From positions 15,542,463-15,606,462 of the forward strand of contig CM064868.1 of NCBI GenBank assembly GCA_032719365.1: 64,000 nucleotides of DNA. The letters are read 5' to 3'. Source of the stretch: Prinsepia uniflora. Its lineage: Eukaryota > Streptophyta > Magnoliopsida > Rosales > Rosaceae. The notes under the pieces were generated by a model. It was not told the DNA's origin. It ran no database searches and saw nothing but the letters and a program-made list of their open reading frames with translations. The translations under genes were made by a program, and so were the position numbers. This document shows, one piece after another, positions 20,798 to 30,939 of this stretch; within the stretch, counting starts at the first letter, position 1; each line of letters opens with the position of its first letter.

Positions 20798-22981
20798 AAT
20801 ATCAAGATCCAGCAAATCCAATCTATATCCAGTGTAAAACCACTTCACATCCATCGCCAAATTCGAATTCGAAATCCCCGGTTCGAAGCCCTCCCGGCGT
20901 TCAGAATCGTCATTCCGAACCCAAATCCGGAAATCCACATTGACTCACAAATCATGTTTCACAATCCATTTACCATCATCAGAAAACAGTTATAGGTTGG
21001 AATCCCCAAATATGGTATCAAAATCCGAAAACCAGCTTTTTCTCGAAAAACGTGCAAATTCCGAAAATGTCGTGCAAACACATCAACCATATATATAAAC
21101 CTCATTAAGAAGCATAAAAACACATTAATATCATAAAATATCCATGAAAACAGTTAGGCATGCTCGGAAGAAAGAAAAGTCCACTCACAAATCCAGAACG
21201 AGTCACTCGCGCTCCGTGCGCTCCTCGACTGTCTCGGGTACCTCCCGTCCTGTCAAAATGCACCAAATAGGGTCACAATTACATCAAGGATCCTAATCCT
21301 AATTTCCCCAATTTTTTGGGAATTAAATAATATTTTAATCCTAAACCTTCAACCGTCTGGATTCCCGAACAACTCCGTAACACCGTCCGATTAACTCGAA
21401 AACTATACCAATAAACTCCTTAGGACAAATAGAACCAAACTCCTGTTGGAAGCTTGGCCGGATTCTTCTCCACGCGCCTCCACGCGCCGCCCAAAGTGGC
21501 TGCGCGTGGGCCTCACGCGCCTGCTACAGTGCCCTTCAACCTTGAGCAGACCCGGTTCAGCACAGTGGTCTGCAAACTGAACCGGCATCAGCGGTTCTCC
21601 GCCATACCTGCACGATTCCTCTCCCTTTCTTCACCTAAAGCTTCGTCCAGTTCCAACCTATCCATTCCCCAGCTCCTCAGACCTCGACACCGCCCCAATC
21701 CCGTCGACTAAAGCTCGAACCAGACGGCCAAACTCCCCCTGTTTCACGATCCAGCCACTCCGGTCATCCCCCGTCACGGTGGAAACACCAGACGGTTCCT
21801 AAGGCCCTTCTACGTCTAACCCGACTCACCTTGACCGTCGACTCGTGCCCAAACGTCACGACTCGACGTTTGAACCCACGGCCAAAACAGAGCACTAGAG
21901 TATTCACCGTCGACTGAACTCCGCCGTGTACTCCCCCGTCACGGCAACTGTCTTAAACGACTCCTAGGACCTCCCTAAACCTCACTTCACTCACCAATCC
22001 CCTCGACTCTAGCTCTAGGTCCACGACTTTGCAAAATAAGAAACACGGGAAAAACAGGGGAATTGGGTATACCTTTCGATTCAGTCTCCGCCGTGTGCAC
22101 CGCCGCGTGCCACGGTGTTCGTTGGGTTCCTTGCAACCACCTGGACCTCCCTCTGCTTTGGTTTGAGCCACCTCACGGCGTAGCCACCACCACAAACTCA
22201 CAGCCTCCCTGTTTCCTCAAATCTTCGTCGCACCACCACCGTGCCGCCGTGCACGATTCCAGTCCCAAAACACGATCAACACCTCACCCTCGTCTCTCTG
22301 TCACTCTCACCAATCACCCTTCACTCACCCTTGTAACAAAATCGATCCAAATCTCTCCCGTTTCTCCCCTCTGTTTCTCTGTGTTCTTCGAACAAGCACG
22401 GTTCAAATTGAACAAAATGTGGCCGTGCATACGTTAGTAGCCCCTGGAACCATCCAGTCCCTTGCACGTGTCCATCAGCCATAGGTTAGCCCAAAATATC
22501 CCTGCCACTTGCCCTTATCTGATTGGGCTGAAAGAAAATGACCAAAATACCCCTTGTACAATTAATTACCGTTTTGCCCTCGAACGTTCTAGACCCGTAT
22601 CTTTTCCGTCCGACGTCCGATGACAGCGTGCCGCCTGTCGTTGAACTCAGGACGTCGAGACCTATCTAATAGTCTTCGGTCTAGATGAAAATCACAAGTC
22701 CTCCAAAAAGTCAACATTTTCCTCATTTACTCAAAATTACGGTAACGCCCCCAATCTTCCGAACGTCATAACTTTTCCTCCGGTGGTCCAAATCGAACCT
22801 GCCACCTGTCTACGGACGCGTGACGTCCTAAACTACGTCACGGTCAAGGGTTAACACGCATCCACTCGGTAATTCAAAACGTCAACTTTTCGTCTACTAT
22901 TCACAAGGGCAAAATCATCCTTTATATACAAAACTTTATAAAATTACATTTTTACCCTTCCCGAAGGTACGGGTTGTTACA

Positions 22982-23000
22982 ATCTACCCCCCTAAAAAGA
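22982..23000 (-). other. Polypurine tract
   Basis: The minus-strand stretch CTTTTTAGGGGGGTAGAT lies directly before the sense 3' LTR start. It is the expected primer for plus-strand DNA synthesis. Confidence 0.8.
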
Positions 23001-23016
23001 ATTTCGTCCCCGAGAT

Positions 23017-24762
23017 TCAGTGAAATAAGTAAGGGTACTGTTCCCGCATCAATGCTTCGGGTTCCCACATAGCTTCTTCCACTTGATGATTCCTCCATAA
23101 CACCTTAACCAAGGGAACCGTTTTCCTTCGTAAAACCTTATCCTTCCGATCCAAAATCGCTACAGGCTGCTCTTCGAAACTCAAATCTTCCCTCAGTTCA
23201 GCTGGTTGTACTTCCAGAACATGCGAATCATCTCGAATATACTTCCGAAGCATAGAGACATGAAAGACATTATGTACCTTTTCCAAGTCTGCTGGTAAAG
23301 CCAATCGATATGCAACAGGACCAATCCGTTCTATGATCTCATAAGGTCCAATGTAACGAGGACTCAACTTCCCTCGTCTGCCGAACCGCACAATTCCTTT
23401 CCAAGGGGACAACTTCAGGAAAACCCAGTCTCCTACGGCAAACTCCAAATCCCTGATCCTACGGTCGGCGTAACTCTTCTGTCGGTCCTGGGCTGCCTTT
23501 AATTGATCCCTGATCAGTGCCACTTTTTCCTGAGTAAGCTCCACCAATTCAGAAGTAGTTAACCTCCTCTCACCAACCTCAGTCCAACACAATGGAGTCT
23601 GACACTGTCGTCCATACAAAGCCTCGTAAGGAGCCATCCCAATGCTCTCCTGATAACTGTTATTGTAGGCGAACTCCATCAAAGGTAAATGAGACTCCCA
23701 AGTACCCTGAAACTGCAAGACACAAGCTCGCATCATATCCTCGAGAATCTGAATAGTTCGCTCCGACTGTCCATCGGTCTGAGGATGAAATGCGGTACTA
23801 AAATGTAACTTTGTCCCAAAAGCTTCCTGTAAGCTCTGCCAAAAACGGGAAGTGAATCTTGGATCTCTGTCAGATACTATCGACTCTAGAGTCCCATGCA
23901 ACCGAATAATCTCATCTATGAACAACTGTGCAAACTGCGCCAACCTGAAGGTCTCCCGTACTGGCAAGAAATGAGCAGACTTCGTAAGTCGATCCACAAT
24001 AACCCACACACCATCGTGTCCCTTTGGTGTTCTCGGAAGCTTGAACACAAAATCCATCGTCAGGTGATCCCATTTCCACTCGGGGATCGGCAAAGGTTGC
24101 ATTGCTCCATAGGGTCTCTGCCGCTCGGCTTTTACCTGCTGACAAATCAAGCATCTACTGACATATTTTGCAATCTCACGTTTCATCCCTGACCACCAGT
24201 AATGCTCCCGTAGTGTACGATACATCTTGGTCCCACTAGGATGCATCGCATAAGCTGAACAGTGAGCCTCATCCAGTATCACTTCCTTCAATGCTTCATC
24301 CTCAGGTACACACAACCGTCCACCTTTAACCAAGGCTCCATCCTCACGGATCTCAAAGTCCTGTCTCTCTCCAGCCTCGACCTCAATCCGAATGATGCAT
24401 AGAATAGGGTCCTCAAACTGAGCATCAATAACCTGATCAATCAAAACAGGTCGCATATGGAAACTCGCTAGGAGTACTCCGTGATCATCCACAGTCAACT
24501 CTACTCCCAACCTGCGGAGCTCAACCAACAACGGTAACCGTACGGTCCTCAAATGTGACAAGGAACTAGCTGACTTCCTACTCAGAGCATCGGCTACCAC
24601 ATTAGCCTTCCCTGGGTGATACTCAATAGTACAGTCGTAGTCCTTAAGCAACTCCAACCAACGGCGCTGTCTCAGATTCAATTCCTTTTGCGTGAACAAA
24701 TACTTCAAGCTCTTGTGGTCCGTAAAGATCCTGCACCTCCGCCGTACAAGTAATGCCGCCAA
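23017..24762 (-). CDS. Tekay-like pol, RNase H end, integrase and chromodomain part
   Basis: A 581-codon open frame that continues pol after a frameshift. It opens with the end of RNase H (FTDHKSLKYLFTQKELNLRQ, ADALSR). Next comes the integrase zinc domain (H, H, then CLICQQVKAERQ) and the catalytic core: DFVFKLPRTPKGHDGVWVIV with the first Asp, IVSDRDPRF with the second, and FHPQTDGQSER with the Glu region. The tail carries VKVLWRNHQVEEAMWEPE, a chromodomain-like motif that in chromoviruses is thought to guide integration to heterochromatin. No own start is needed in a normal element, where gag-pol is one frame. The overlap with the upstream ORF (24705-24762) comes from a one-base loss around 24736-24740. 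Confidence 0.9.
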   Translation of the reverse strand: MAALLVRRRCRIFTDHKSLKYLFTQKELNLRQRRWLELLKDYDCTIEYHPGKANVVADALSRKSASSLSHLRTVRLPLLVELRRLGVELTVDDHGVLLASFHMRPVLIDQVIDAQFEDPILCIIRIEVEAGERQDFEIREDGALVKGGRLCVPEDEALKEVILDEAHCSAYAMHPSGTKMYRTLREHYWWSGMKREIAKYVSRCLICQQVKAERQRPYGAMQPLPIPEWKWDHLTMDFVFKLPRTPKGHDGVWVIVDRLTKSAHFLPVRETFRLAQFAQLFIDEIIRLHGTLESIVSDRDPRFTSRFWQSLQEAFGTKLHFSTAFHPQTDGQSERTIQILEDMMRACVLQFQGTWESHLPLMEFAYNNSYQESIGMAPYEALYGRQCQTPLCWTEVGERRLTTSELVELTQEKVALIRDQLKAAQDRQKSYADRRIRDLEFAVGDWVFLKLSPWKGIVRFGRRGKLSPRYIGPYEIIERIGPVAYRLALPADLEKVHNVFHVSMLRKYIRDDSHVLEVQPAELREDLSFEEQPVAILDRKDKVLRRKTVPLVKVLWRNHQVEEAMWEPEALMREQYPYLFH

Positions 24763-27467
24763 ATCTTCAGTGCATAAACCACCGCTGCCAGTTCCAAATC
24801 ATGTGTAGGGTAGTTCATCTCATGGGGTTTCAATTGCCGGGAAGCATAAGCAATCACTCTCCCATGATGCATCAAGACACAACCCAAGCCTTGCAAAGAA
24901 GCGTCACTGTACACCTCAAACTCCCCACTATCGTCTGGAAGGGCTAACACAGGAGCAGATGTCAACCGTCTTTTAAGCTCCTGGAAACTCTGTTCACAGT
25001 TCTCGTCCCACTCAAATCGAATTCCCTTCCGAGTCAACCTCGTCAACGGTGCTGCTAGAATAGAAAAGCCCTCAATAAAGCGCCGGTAGTAACCTGCCAA
25101 TCCCAGAAAACTCCTGATCTCTGTCACCGTTTTGGGTTGTTCCCACTTCGCTACCGCCTCAACCTTCTGAGGATCCACGCTGATACCCTCGGCCGAAATC
25201 ACATGGCCAAGAAATCCAACACTGGTCAACCAAAACTGGCACTTACTCAGTTTCGCATACAACTGATGCCCTCTCAATGTCTCAAGCACAAGTCTCAGAT
25301 GTTTCTCATGTGCCTTCGCACTCTTCGAATACACCAAAATGTCATCAATGAATACGATCACAAAACGATCCAAATACGCCCGAAACACTCGGTTCATAAG
25401 GTCCATAAAAGCTGCTGGGGCATTAGTCAAACCAAAAGGCATCACAACAAACTCATAATGACCGTACCTGGTCCGGAAAGCTGTCTTCGGTATATCCTCC
25501 TCTTTAACCCTTAACTGATGATAACCGGAGCGAAGATCAATCTTCGAAAAATACTGTGCTCCCTTCAGCTGGTCAAACAAATCATCAATCCGAGGTAGGG
25601 GGTACTTATTCCGAATAGTTACCTTATTCAGTTGTCTGTAATCCACACACAATCTCAATCCTCTGTCCTTTTTCTTGACAAACAATACCGGTGCTCCCCA
25701 AGGTGACATACTCGGTCGAATGAATCCTTTATCGACCAACTCTTGCAACTGGGCCTTAAGTTCTCTCAATTCTGCAGGTGCCATACGGTAAGGAGTCTGT
25801 GAAATAGGCTGTGTACCTGGCAGAAGATCAATCGTAAACTCAAGATCTCGGTGTGGGGGTAGTCCTGGCAACTCCTCGGGAAAAACATCGGAAAACTCCC
25901 GCACCACTGGTATGTCCTCCGCCCTCACTGACGTAGCACGTGTATCCACCACATGAGCTATGTAACCTTGGCACCCCTTACGCAACAACTTGCTAGCCTC
26001 AAGTGCCGAAATAACTCCAGTAGAAAGTGCACGCTGATCCCCCTGAAATGTAGTCTCTAATAATCCGGGACTCCGAAAAGTCACTCTCCTATCGAAACAG
26101 TCGATAGAAGCATGATGTCTCGTTAACCAGTCCATACCCAAAATAACATCAAAATCCCTCAGATCCAATAATAACAAATCTGCTGTTAGCTCAACCTCAC
26201 CTACCATCACCGGACACTCTCTCAACACCTGAGTCACTACCAACACCTCTCCAGTAGGTGTACTTACCCCTAAAGCACAATCCAAAGTAGACACCTCCCT
26301 CTCCGTCACCAAACTACAACTCTGAGCAATAAATGAATGGGTAGCCCCGGGATCTATCAAAGCAAGAACAGTGTGACCAAGTATGGTGAGTGTACCTGTC
26401 ACCACTCCCGGTGCTGACCTAGCCTCCTGCTGAGTCATAGCAAAAACTCGCGCCTGAGGTCCCGATGACCTACCGCGCCACCTGGAACTGCTCGTGGCAC
26501 CACCGCCACCCCTAGGGCCTGCTGCCCCTGACACGGAAGCAATACTCCGCCCGGGTTCCGCTGCACCTCTGCCTGCTCCACCCTCCGAAGCTAACAATGG
26601 GCACTCCCTCCGGAAGTGTCCTCGCTCTCCGCAATAGAAGCAAGTATCCCTACCGGGTCCACCGGTATGCCTCCCTGTAGAAGCCACTGAGGTCGCACTC
26701 GCCTGAGGAGTCGGCTGTGCCCTAGCTCCTCGAAATCCAGAGCCCTGAAAACTCCCAGGTCGGCCATACTGGGCTCCACCAGCCGATGAGGATCCACCAA
26801 AATTTCCCCGTTTCGGGGGCCTCTGACCCGATGCTCCTGGAAATGAATGTTCTCGGCGCCGCACATTACCCGAAAATTGTGGTCTAGCAGGCAAACTGGC
26901 CTCAACTCTGACAGCAGCATCAGATAACTCCCGAAATGTAGCAAAAGAGCCAGCTGTCACTATGGCCCTGATCTCTCCCCGAAGGCCCAACTCAAACCGG
27001 CGGCACTTCTCCGCCTCGGTCGCCACAAATGCAGGAGCGAAACGAGATAGCATCTGGAATCTCTGCTCATACTCAGCAACTGTCAAGTTCCCTTGCTTTA
27101 ACTGAAGAAATTCCGCCTCTTTAGCATCCCGGAAAGAACGGGGATAGTACTGATCGAGAAACCGCTCCCGGAAGGTCTCCCATGTCACGGTATGTGCATC
27201 CCAGCCAGACAGTTCCAACGTATACCACCACTCATATGCAGCTCCATCCAACAGAAAAGTAGCTAACAAAACCTGATCCTCTAGAGGACAGTGCATCACC
27301 CCAAAAATCCGCTCAAGCCGGGTGATCCATCGGTGAGCTTCCTCTGGATCGGCCCCGCCGCTGAACGTAGTAGCCCCAAGTCGCTGGGCTCTCTCGATCG
27401 AAGCGCTCTCAGTCCCTCTCGCCGGTTCATCTTCAGGTCGTGGAGGGGGTTCACGTCTCGGAGGCAT
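24705..27467 (-). CDS. Tekay-like gag, protease, RT and RNase H start
   Basis: 920 codons from ATG at 27467. Gag (about residues 1-260) has the retrotransposon-gag core (WWYTLELSGWD, FLDQYYPRSFRDAKEAEFLQ). A CCHC zinc knuckle CFYCGERGHFRREC follows. The aspartic protease has ALIDPGATHSFIA, with the active Asp in a DPGA variant of D-S/T-G. RT shows KKKDRGLRLCVDYRQLNKVT, DLRSGYHQLRV, MPFGLTNAPAAF and the catalytic VFIDDILVYS. RNase H begins at EVYSDASLQGLGCVL. The frame leaves pol after HYLYG, where relatives continue into RNase H, because one base is missing. Everything up to there looks intact. Confidence 0.92.
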   Translation of the reverse strand: MPPRREPPPRPEDEPARGTESASIERAQRLGATTFSGGADPEEAHRWITRLERIFGVMHCPLEDQVLLATFLLDGAAYEWWYTLELSGWDAHTVTWETFRERFLDQYYPRSFRDAKEAEFLQLKQGNLTVAEYEQRFQMLSRFAPAFVATEAEKCRRFELGLRGEIRAIVTAGSFATFRELSDAAVRVEASLPARPQFSGNVRRREHSFPGASGQRPPKRGNFGGSSSAGGAQYGRPGSFQGSGFRGARAQPTPQASATSVASTGRHTGGPGRDTCFYCGERGHFRRECPLLASEGGAGRGAAEPGRSIASVSGAAGPRGGGGATSSSRWRGRSSGPQARVFAMTQQEARSAPGVVTGTLTILGHTVLALIDPGATHSFIAQSCSLVTEREVSTLDCALGVSTPTGEVLVVTQVLRECPVMVGEVELTADLLLLDLRDFDVILGMDWLTRHHASIDCFDRRVTFRSPGLLETTFQGDQRALSTGVISALEASKLLRKGCQGYIAHVVDTRATSVRAEDIPVVREFSDVFPEELPGLPPHRDLEFTIDLLPGTQPISQTPYRMAPAELRELKAQLQELVDKGFIRPSMSPWGAPVLFVKKKDRGLRLCVDYRQLNKVTIRNKYPLPRIDDLFDQLKGAQYFSKIDLRSGYHQLRVKEEDIPKTAFRTRYGHYEFVVMPFGLTNAPAAFMDLMNRVFRAYLDRFVIVFIDDILVYSKSAKAHEKHLRLVLETLRGHQLYAKLSKCQFWLTSVGFLGHVISAEGISVDPQKVEAVAKWEQPKTVTEIRSFLGLAGYYRRFIEGFSILAAPLTRLTRKGIRFEWDENCEQSFQELKRRLTSAPVLALPDDSGEFEVYSDASLQGLGCVLMHHGRVIAYASRQLKPHEMNYPTHDLELAAVVYALKIWRHYLYGGGAGSLRTTRA

Positions 27468-27539
27468 GATCGATCGTACGCTGAAAGAGGCATAGAGTTA
27501 GTAAAACAACCTAGACCCAACACAAATCGACACACCTAT

Positions 27540-27551
27540 GCTCTGATACCA
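27540..27551 (-). other. Primer binding site, tRNA-iMet
   Basis: TGGTATCAGAGC on minus, two bases inside the sense 5' LTR. It complements the 3' end of plant initiator methionine tRNA, the usual primer of this lineage. It is not a tRNA gene. Confidence 0.9.
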
Positions 27552-27553
27552 AT

Positions 27554-30496
27554 TGTCAGGACCCGTCCCAAATATGGCCTCGATACTCGGGACAAACCCT
27601 GCTCCCGTCTGACAATCACACTTACAGTATCAAACAAAACAAATAACCGTCAAACAACTATAAGCATAACTATCAGACGAAGGAGTAGAATATACACAAC
27701 AGTTAGTCAAAGCATAGTTCTACAAAATGGGCACAAAAGTCCTACAATGCTAGTCTCGCAACGGAAGAACGTCGGAAGCTCTATGCCTCGATATCTGCCT
27801 CAACGTTCACCCCAGCGCTATCACCACGACCTGGAGGGAAAATTTAAAACCAAAAGATGTGAGTGGACTAAAATAACCAAAAGTTTTTAAATCAATTTAT
27901 CACGAATTCAAGGTTCATGAAAGAAAATAAGAATCAGTGTTCCCTCCGTTTTTAAAACAGGCATGCCCAACGAAGTACTAGAAAATCATAATATGAAACA
28001 TCATAAGAAACAGAAACACTATAAAATATCATAAGAAACAGATACACTGTAAAATACTATAAGAAACAGAAACACTATAAAACGGTTATAGCAATGCATC
28101 AACTCATCATTTCCGATCAAACCTGCTGGACCTATCCGAGTCTTTAAACTCAACCAGGCCTGATATGAAATCCGAGTCTTTAAACTCCCGAGTCTTTAAA
28201 CTCAAAGGCCTATGGGGGTAATATCATAAATGTCCGAGTCTTTAAACTCCCGAGTCTTTAAACTCAATCTGGGCCCGTCCCCCCGTCAATATCAATCCGG
28301 GTCTTTAAACCCAATATCAAGATCCAGCAAATCCAATCTATATCCAGTGTAAAACCACTTCACATCCATCGCCAAATTCGAATTCGAAATCCCCGGTTCG
28401 AAGCCCTCCCGGCGTTCAGAACCGTCATTCCGAACCCAAATCCGGAAATCCACATTGACTCACAAATCATGTTTCACAATCCATTTACCATCATCAGAAA
28501 ACAGTTATAGGTTGGAATCCCCAAATATGGTATCAAAATCTGAAAACCAGCTTTTTCTCGAAAAACATGCAAATTCCGAAAATGTCGTGCAAACACATCA
28601 ACCATATATATAAACCTCATTAAGAAGCATAAAAACACATTAATATCATAAAATATCCATGAAAACAGTTAGGCATGCTCGGAAGAAAGAAAAGTCCACT
28701 CACAAATCCAGAACGAGTCACTCGCGCTCCGTGCGCTCCTCGACTGTCTCGGGTACCTCCCGTCCTGTCAAAATGCACCAAATAGGGTCACAATTACATC
28801 AAGGATCCTAATCCTAATTTCCCCAATTTTTCGGGAATTAAATAATATTTTAATCCTAAACCTTCAACCGTCTGGATTCCCGAACAACTCCGTAACACCG
28901 TCCGATTAACTCGAAAACTATACCAATAAACTCCTTAGGACAAATAGAACCAAACTCCTGTTGGAAGCTTGGCCGGATTCTTCTCCACGCGCCTCCACGC
29001 GCCGCCCAAAGTGGCTGCGCATGGGCCTCACGCGCCTGCTACAGTGCCCTTCAACCTTGAGCAGACCCGGTTCAGCACAGTGGTCTGCAAACTGAACCGG
29101 CATCAGCGGTTCTCCGCCATACCTGCACGATTCCTCTCCCTTTCTTCACCTAAAGCTTCGTCCAGTTCCAACCTATCCATTCCCCAGCTCCTCAGACCTC
29201 GACACCGCCCCAATCCCGTCGACTAAAGCTCGAACCAGACGGCCAAACTCCCCCTGTTTCACGATCCAGCCACTCCGGTCATCCCCCGTCACGGTGGAAA
29301 CACCAGACGGTTCCTAAGGCCCTTCTACGTCTAACCCGTCTCACCTTGACCGTCGACTCGTGCCCAAACGTCACGACTCGACGTTTGAACCCACGGCCAA
29401 AACAGAGCACTAGAGTATTCACCGTCGACTGAACTCCGCCGTGTACTCCCCCGTCACGGCAACTGTCTTAAACGACTCCTAGGACCTCCCTAAACCTCAC
29501 TTCACTCACCAATCCCCTCGACTCTAGCTCTAGGTCCACGACTTTGCAAAATAAGAAACACGGGAAAAACAGGGGAATTGGGTATACCTTTCGATTCAGT
29601 CTCCGCCGTGTGCACCGCCGCGTGCCACGGTGTTCGTTGGGTTCCTTGCAACCACCTGGACCTCCCTCTGCTTTGGTTTGAGCCACCTCACGGCGTAGCC
29701 ACCACCACAAACTCACAGCCTCCCTGTTTCCTCAAATCTTCGTCGCACCACCACCGTGCCGCCGTGCACGATTCCAGTCCCAAAACACGATCAACACCTC
29801 ACCCTCGTCTCTCTGTCACTCTCACCAATCACCCTTCACTCACCCTTGTAACAAAATCGATCCAAATCTCTCCCGTTTCTCCCCTCTGTTTCTCTGTGTT
29901 CTTCGAACAAGCACGGTTCAAATTGAACAAAATGTGGCCGTGCATACGTTAGTAGCCCCTGGAACCATCCAGTCCCTTGCACGTGTCCATCAGCCATAGG
30001 TTAGCCCAAAATATCCCTGCCACTTGCCCTTATCTGATTGGGCTGAAAGAAAATGACCAAAATACCCCTTGTACAATTAATTACCGTTTTGCCCTCGAAC
30101 GTTCTAGACCCGTATCTTTTCCGTCCGACGTCCGATGACAGCATGCCGCCTGTCGTTGAACTCAGGACGTCGAGACCTATCTAATAGTCCTCGGTCTAGA
30201 TGAAAATCACAAGTCCTCCAAAAATTTAACATTTTCCTCATTTACTCAAAATTACGGTAACGCCCCCAATCTTCCGAACGTCATAACTTTTCCTCCGGTG
30301 GTCCAAATCGAACCTGCCACCTGTCTACGGACGCGTGACGTCCTAAACTACGTCACGGTCAAAGGTTAACAAGCATCCACTCGGTAATTCAAAACGTCAA
30401 CTTTTCGTCTACTATTCTCAAGGGCAAAATCGTCCTTTATATACAAAACTTTATAAAATTACATTTTTACCCTTCCCGAAGGTACGGGTTGTTACA
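27554..30496 (-). repeat. 5' LTR of the full-length Tekay-like element
   Basis: 2943 bp with the same ends as the partner. Inverted 12-mers at 27858-27869 and 28693-28704, hairpin array 28138-28312, GC-rich block about 28985-29037. Being the sense 5' copy, it holds the promoter that would drive the element on the minus strand. Confidence 0.93.
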
Positions 30497-30939
30497 TCCA
30501 AGACTGACGCTCTTGACTGCATATGATTCTTGCCTTTGTCAAGTGCCAGGATCTCTGGTAGCGGAACATTATTGTGCTTGCTTGAAGCCTTATCGTGGCT
30601 AGAAAGCTCTTGAATCTGGAAATTCAGAGCTTCAATTTGTAAGCTGATGGGAGTTAGGATACCTTTTTTTGAGATCTTCCTTCGCCATAACTTGTCTAGT
30701 AAAATCTTCCAATGTTCTTTCACGTGGTGGCTCGATGTCAACTTGGGTGATTGGTAACTCAAGAACCATCTCTTGAGAAAGATTCTTCAAAAATCTCTCT
30801 TTAGTGTCTCGGCATCGCTGAGTGTACTTGAAATTGGGCATGCACTATAAAGAGTCCCACTAGGCGTGCCAGATTATGTTCCTTTCCAATTTTTTTTCTC
30901 ATTTTAGGAGCATAATGTCCTAAGAAAACCCTTGTTGGA
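30497..30939 (-). pseudogene. Gypsy gag N-terminal fragment
   Basis: Minus frames give ERTLEDFTRQVMAKEDLKKR, and after a frameshift SLQIEALNFQIQELSSHD, which looks like a gag coiled-coil. It is flanked by the full-length element on the left and a solo LTR on the right, and belongs to the old host element. Confidence 0.45.

Larger units (their letters stand above)
20011..22981 (-). repeat. 3' LTR of the full-length Tekay-like element
   Basis: 2971 bp; plus-strand ends TGTCAGGACCCG and GGGTTGTTACA. Inverted 12-mers TGTGAGTGGACT (20315-20326) and AGTCCACTCACA (21178-21189), GGCATGC boxes near 20418 and 21157, and the GC-rich block at about 21470-21522. It has four copies of a 28-bp unit (about 20460-20570) where the other LTR has three. 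Confidence 0.93.
20011..30496 (-). mobile_element. Full-length young Tekay-like chromovirus with TSD TCCAA
   Basis: 10,486 bp bounded by LTRs 20011-22981 (sense 3' LTR) and 27554-30496 (sense 5' LTR), flanked by identical TCCAA at 20006-20010 and 30497-30501. A tRNA-iMet primer site (TGGTATCAGAGC, minus 27551-27540) and a polypurine tract are in place. By eye the LTRs differ by about two dozen substitutions and one 28-bp repeat copy (about 0.8 %), so insertion was recent. Coding order on minus is gag, protease, RT, RNase H, integrase, chromodomain-like tail, with one frameshift between RT and RNase H. It is inserted in an older gypsy gag. Confidence 0.93.

Noticed and set aside
21454..22437. 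Several 60-125 aa ORFs in the LTRs (repeated at 28969-29952)
   Set aside because: They lie wholly inside LTRs, overlap on both strands, have no domain, and are identical between LTR copies because the LTRs are.
23896..25514. Plus-strand ORFs of 64-125 aa across the pol region
   Set aside because: Shadows of the minus-strand gag-pol frame with no independent signal.
27540..27551. tRNA-like sequence TGGTATCAGAGC (also at 61970)
   Set aside because: Only 12 nt complementary to tRNA-iMet at LTR borders; these are primer sites, not tRNA genes.
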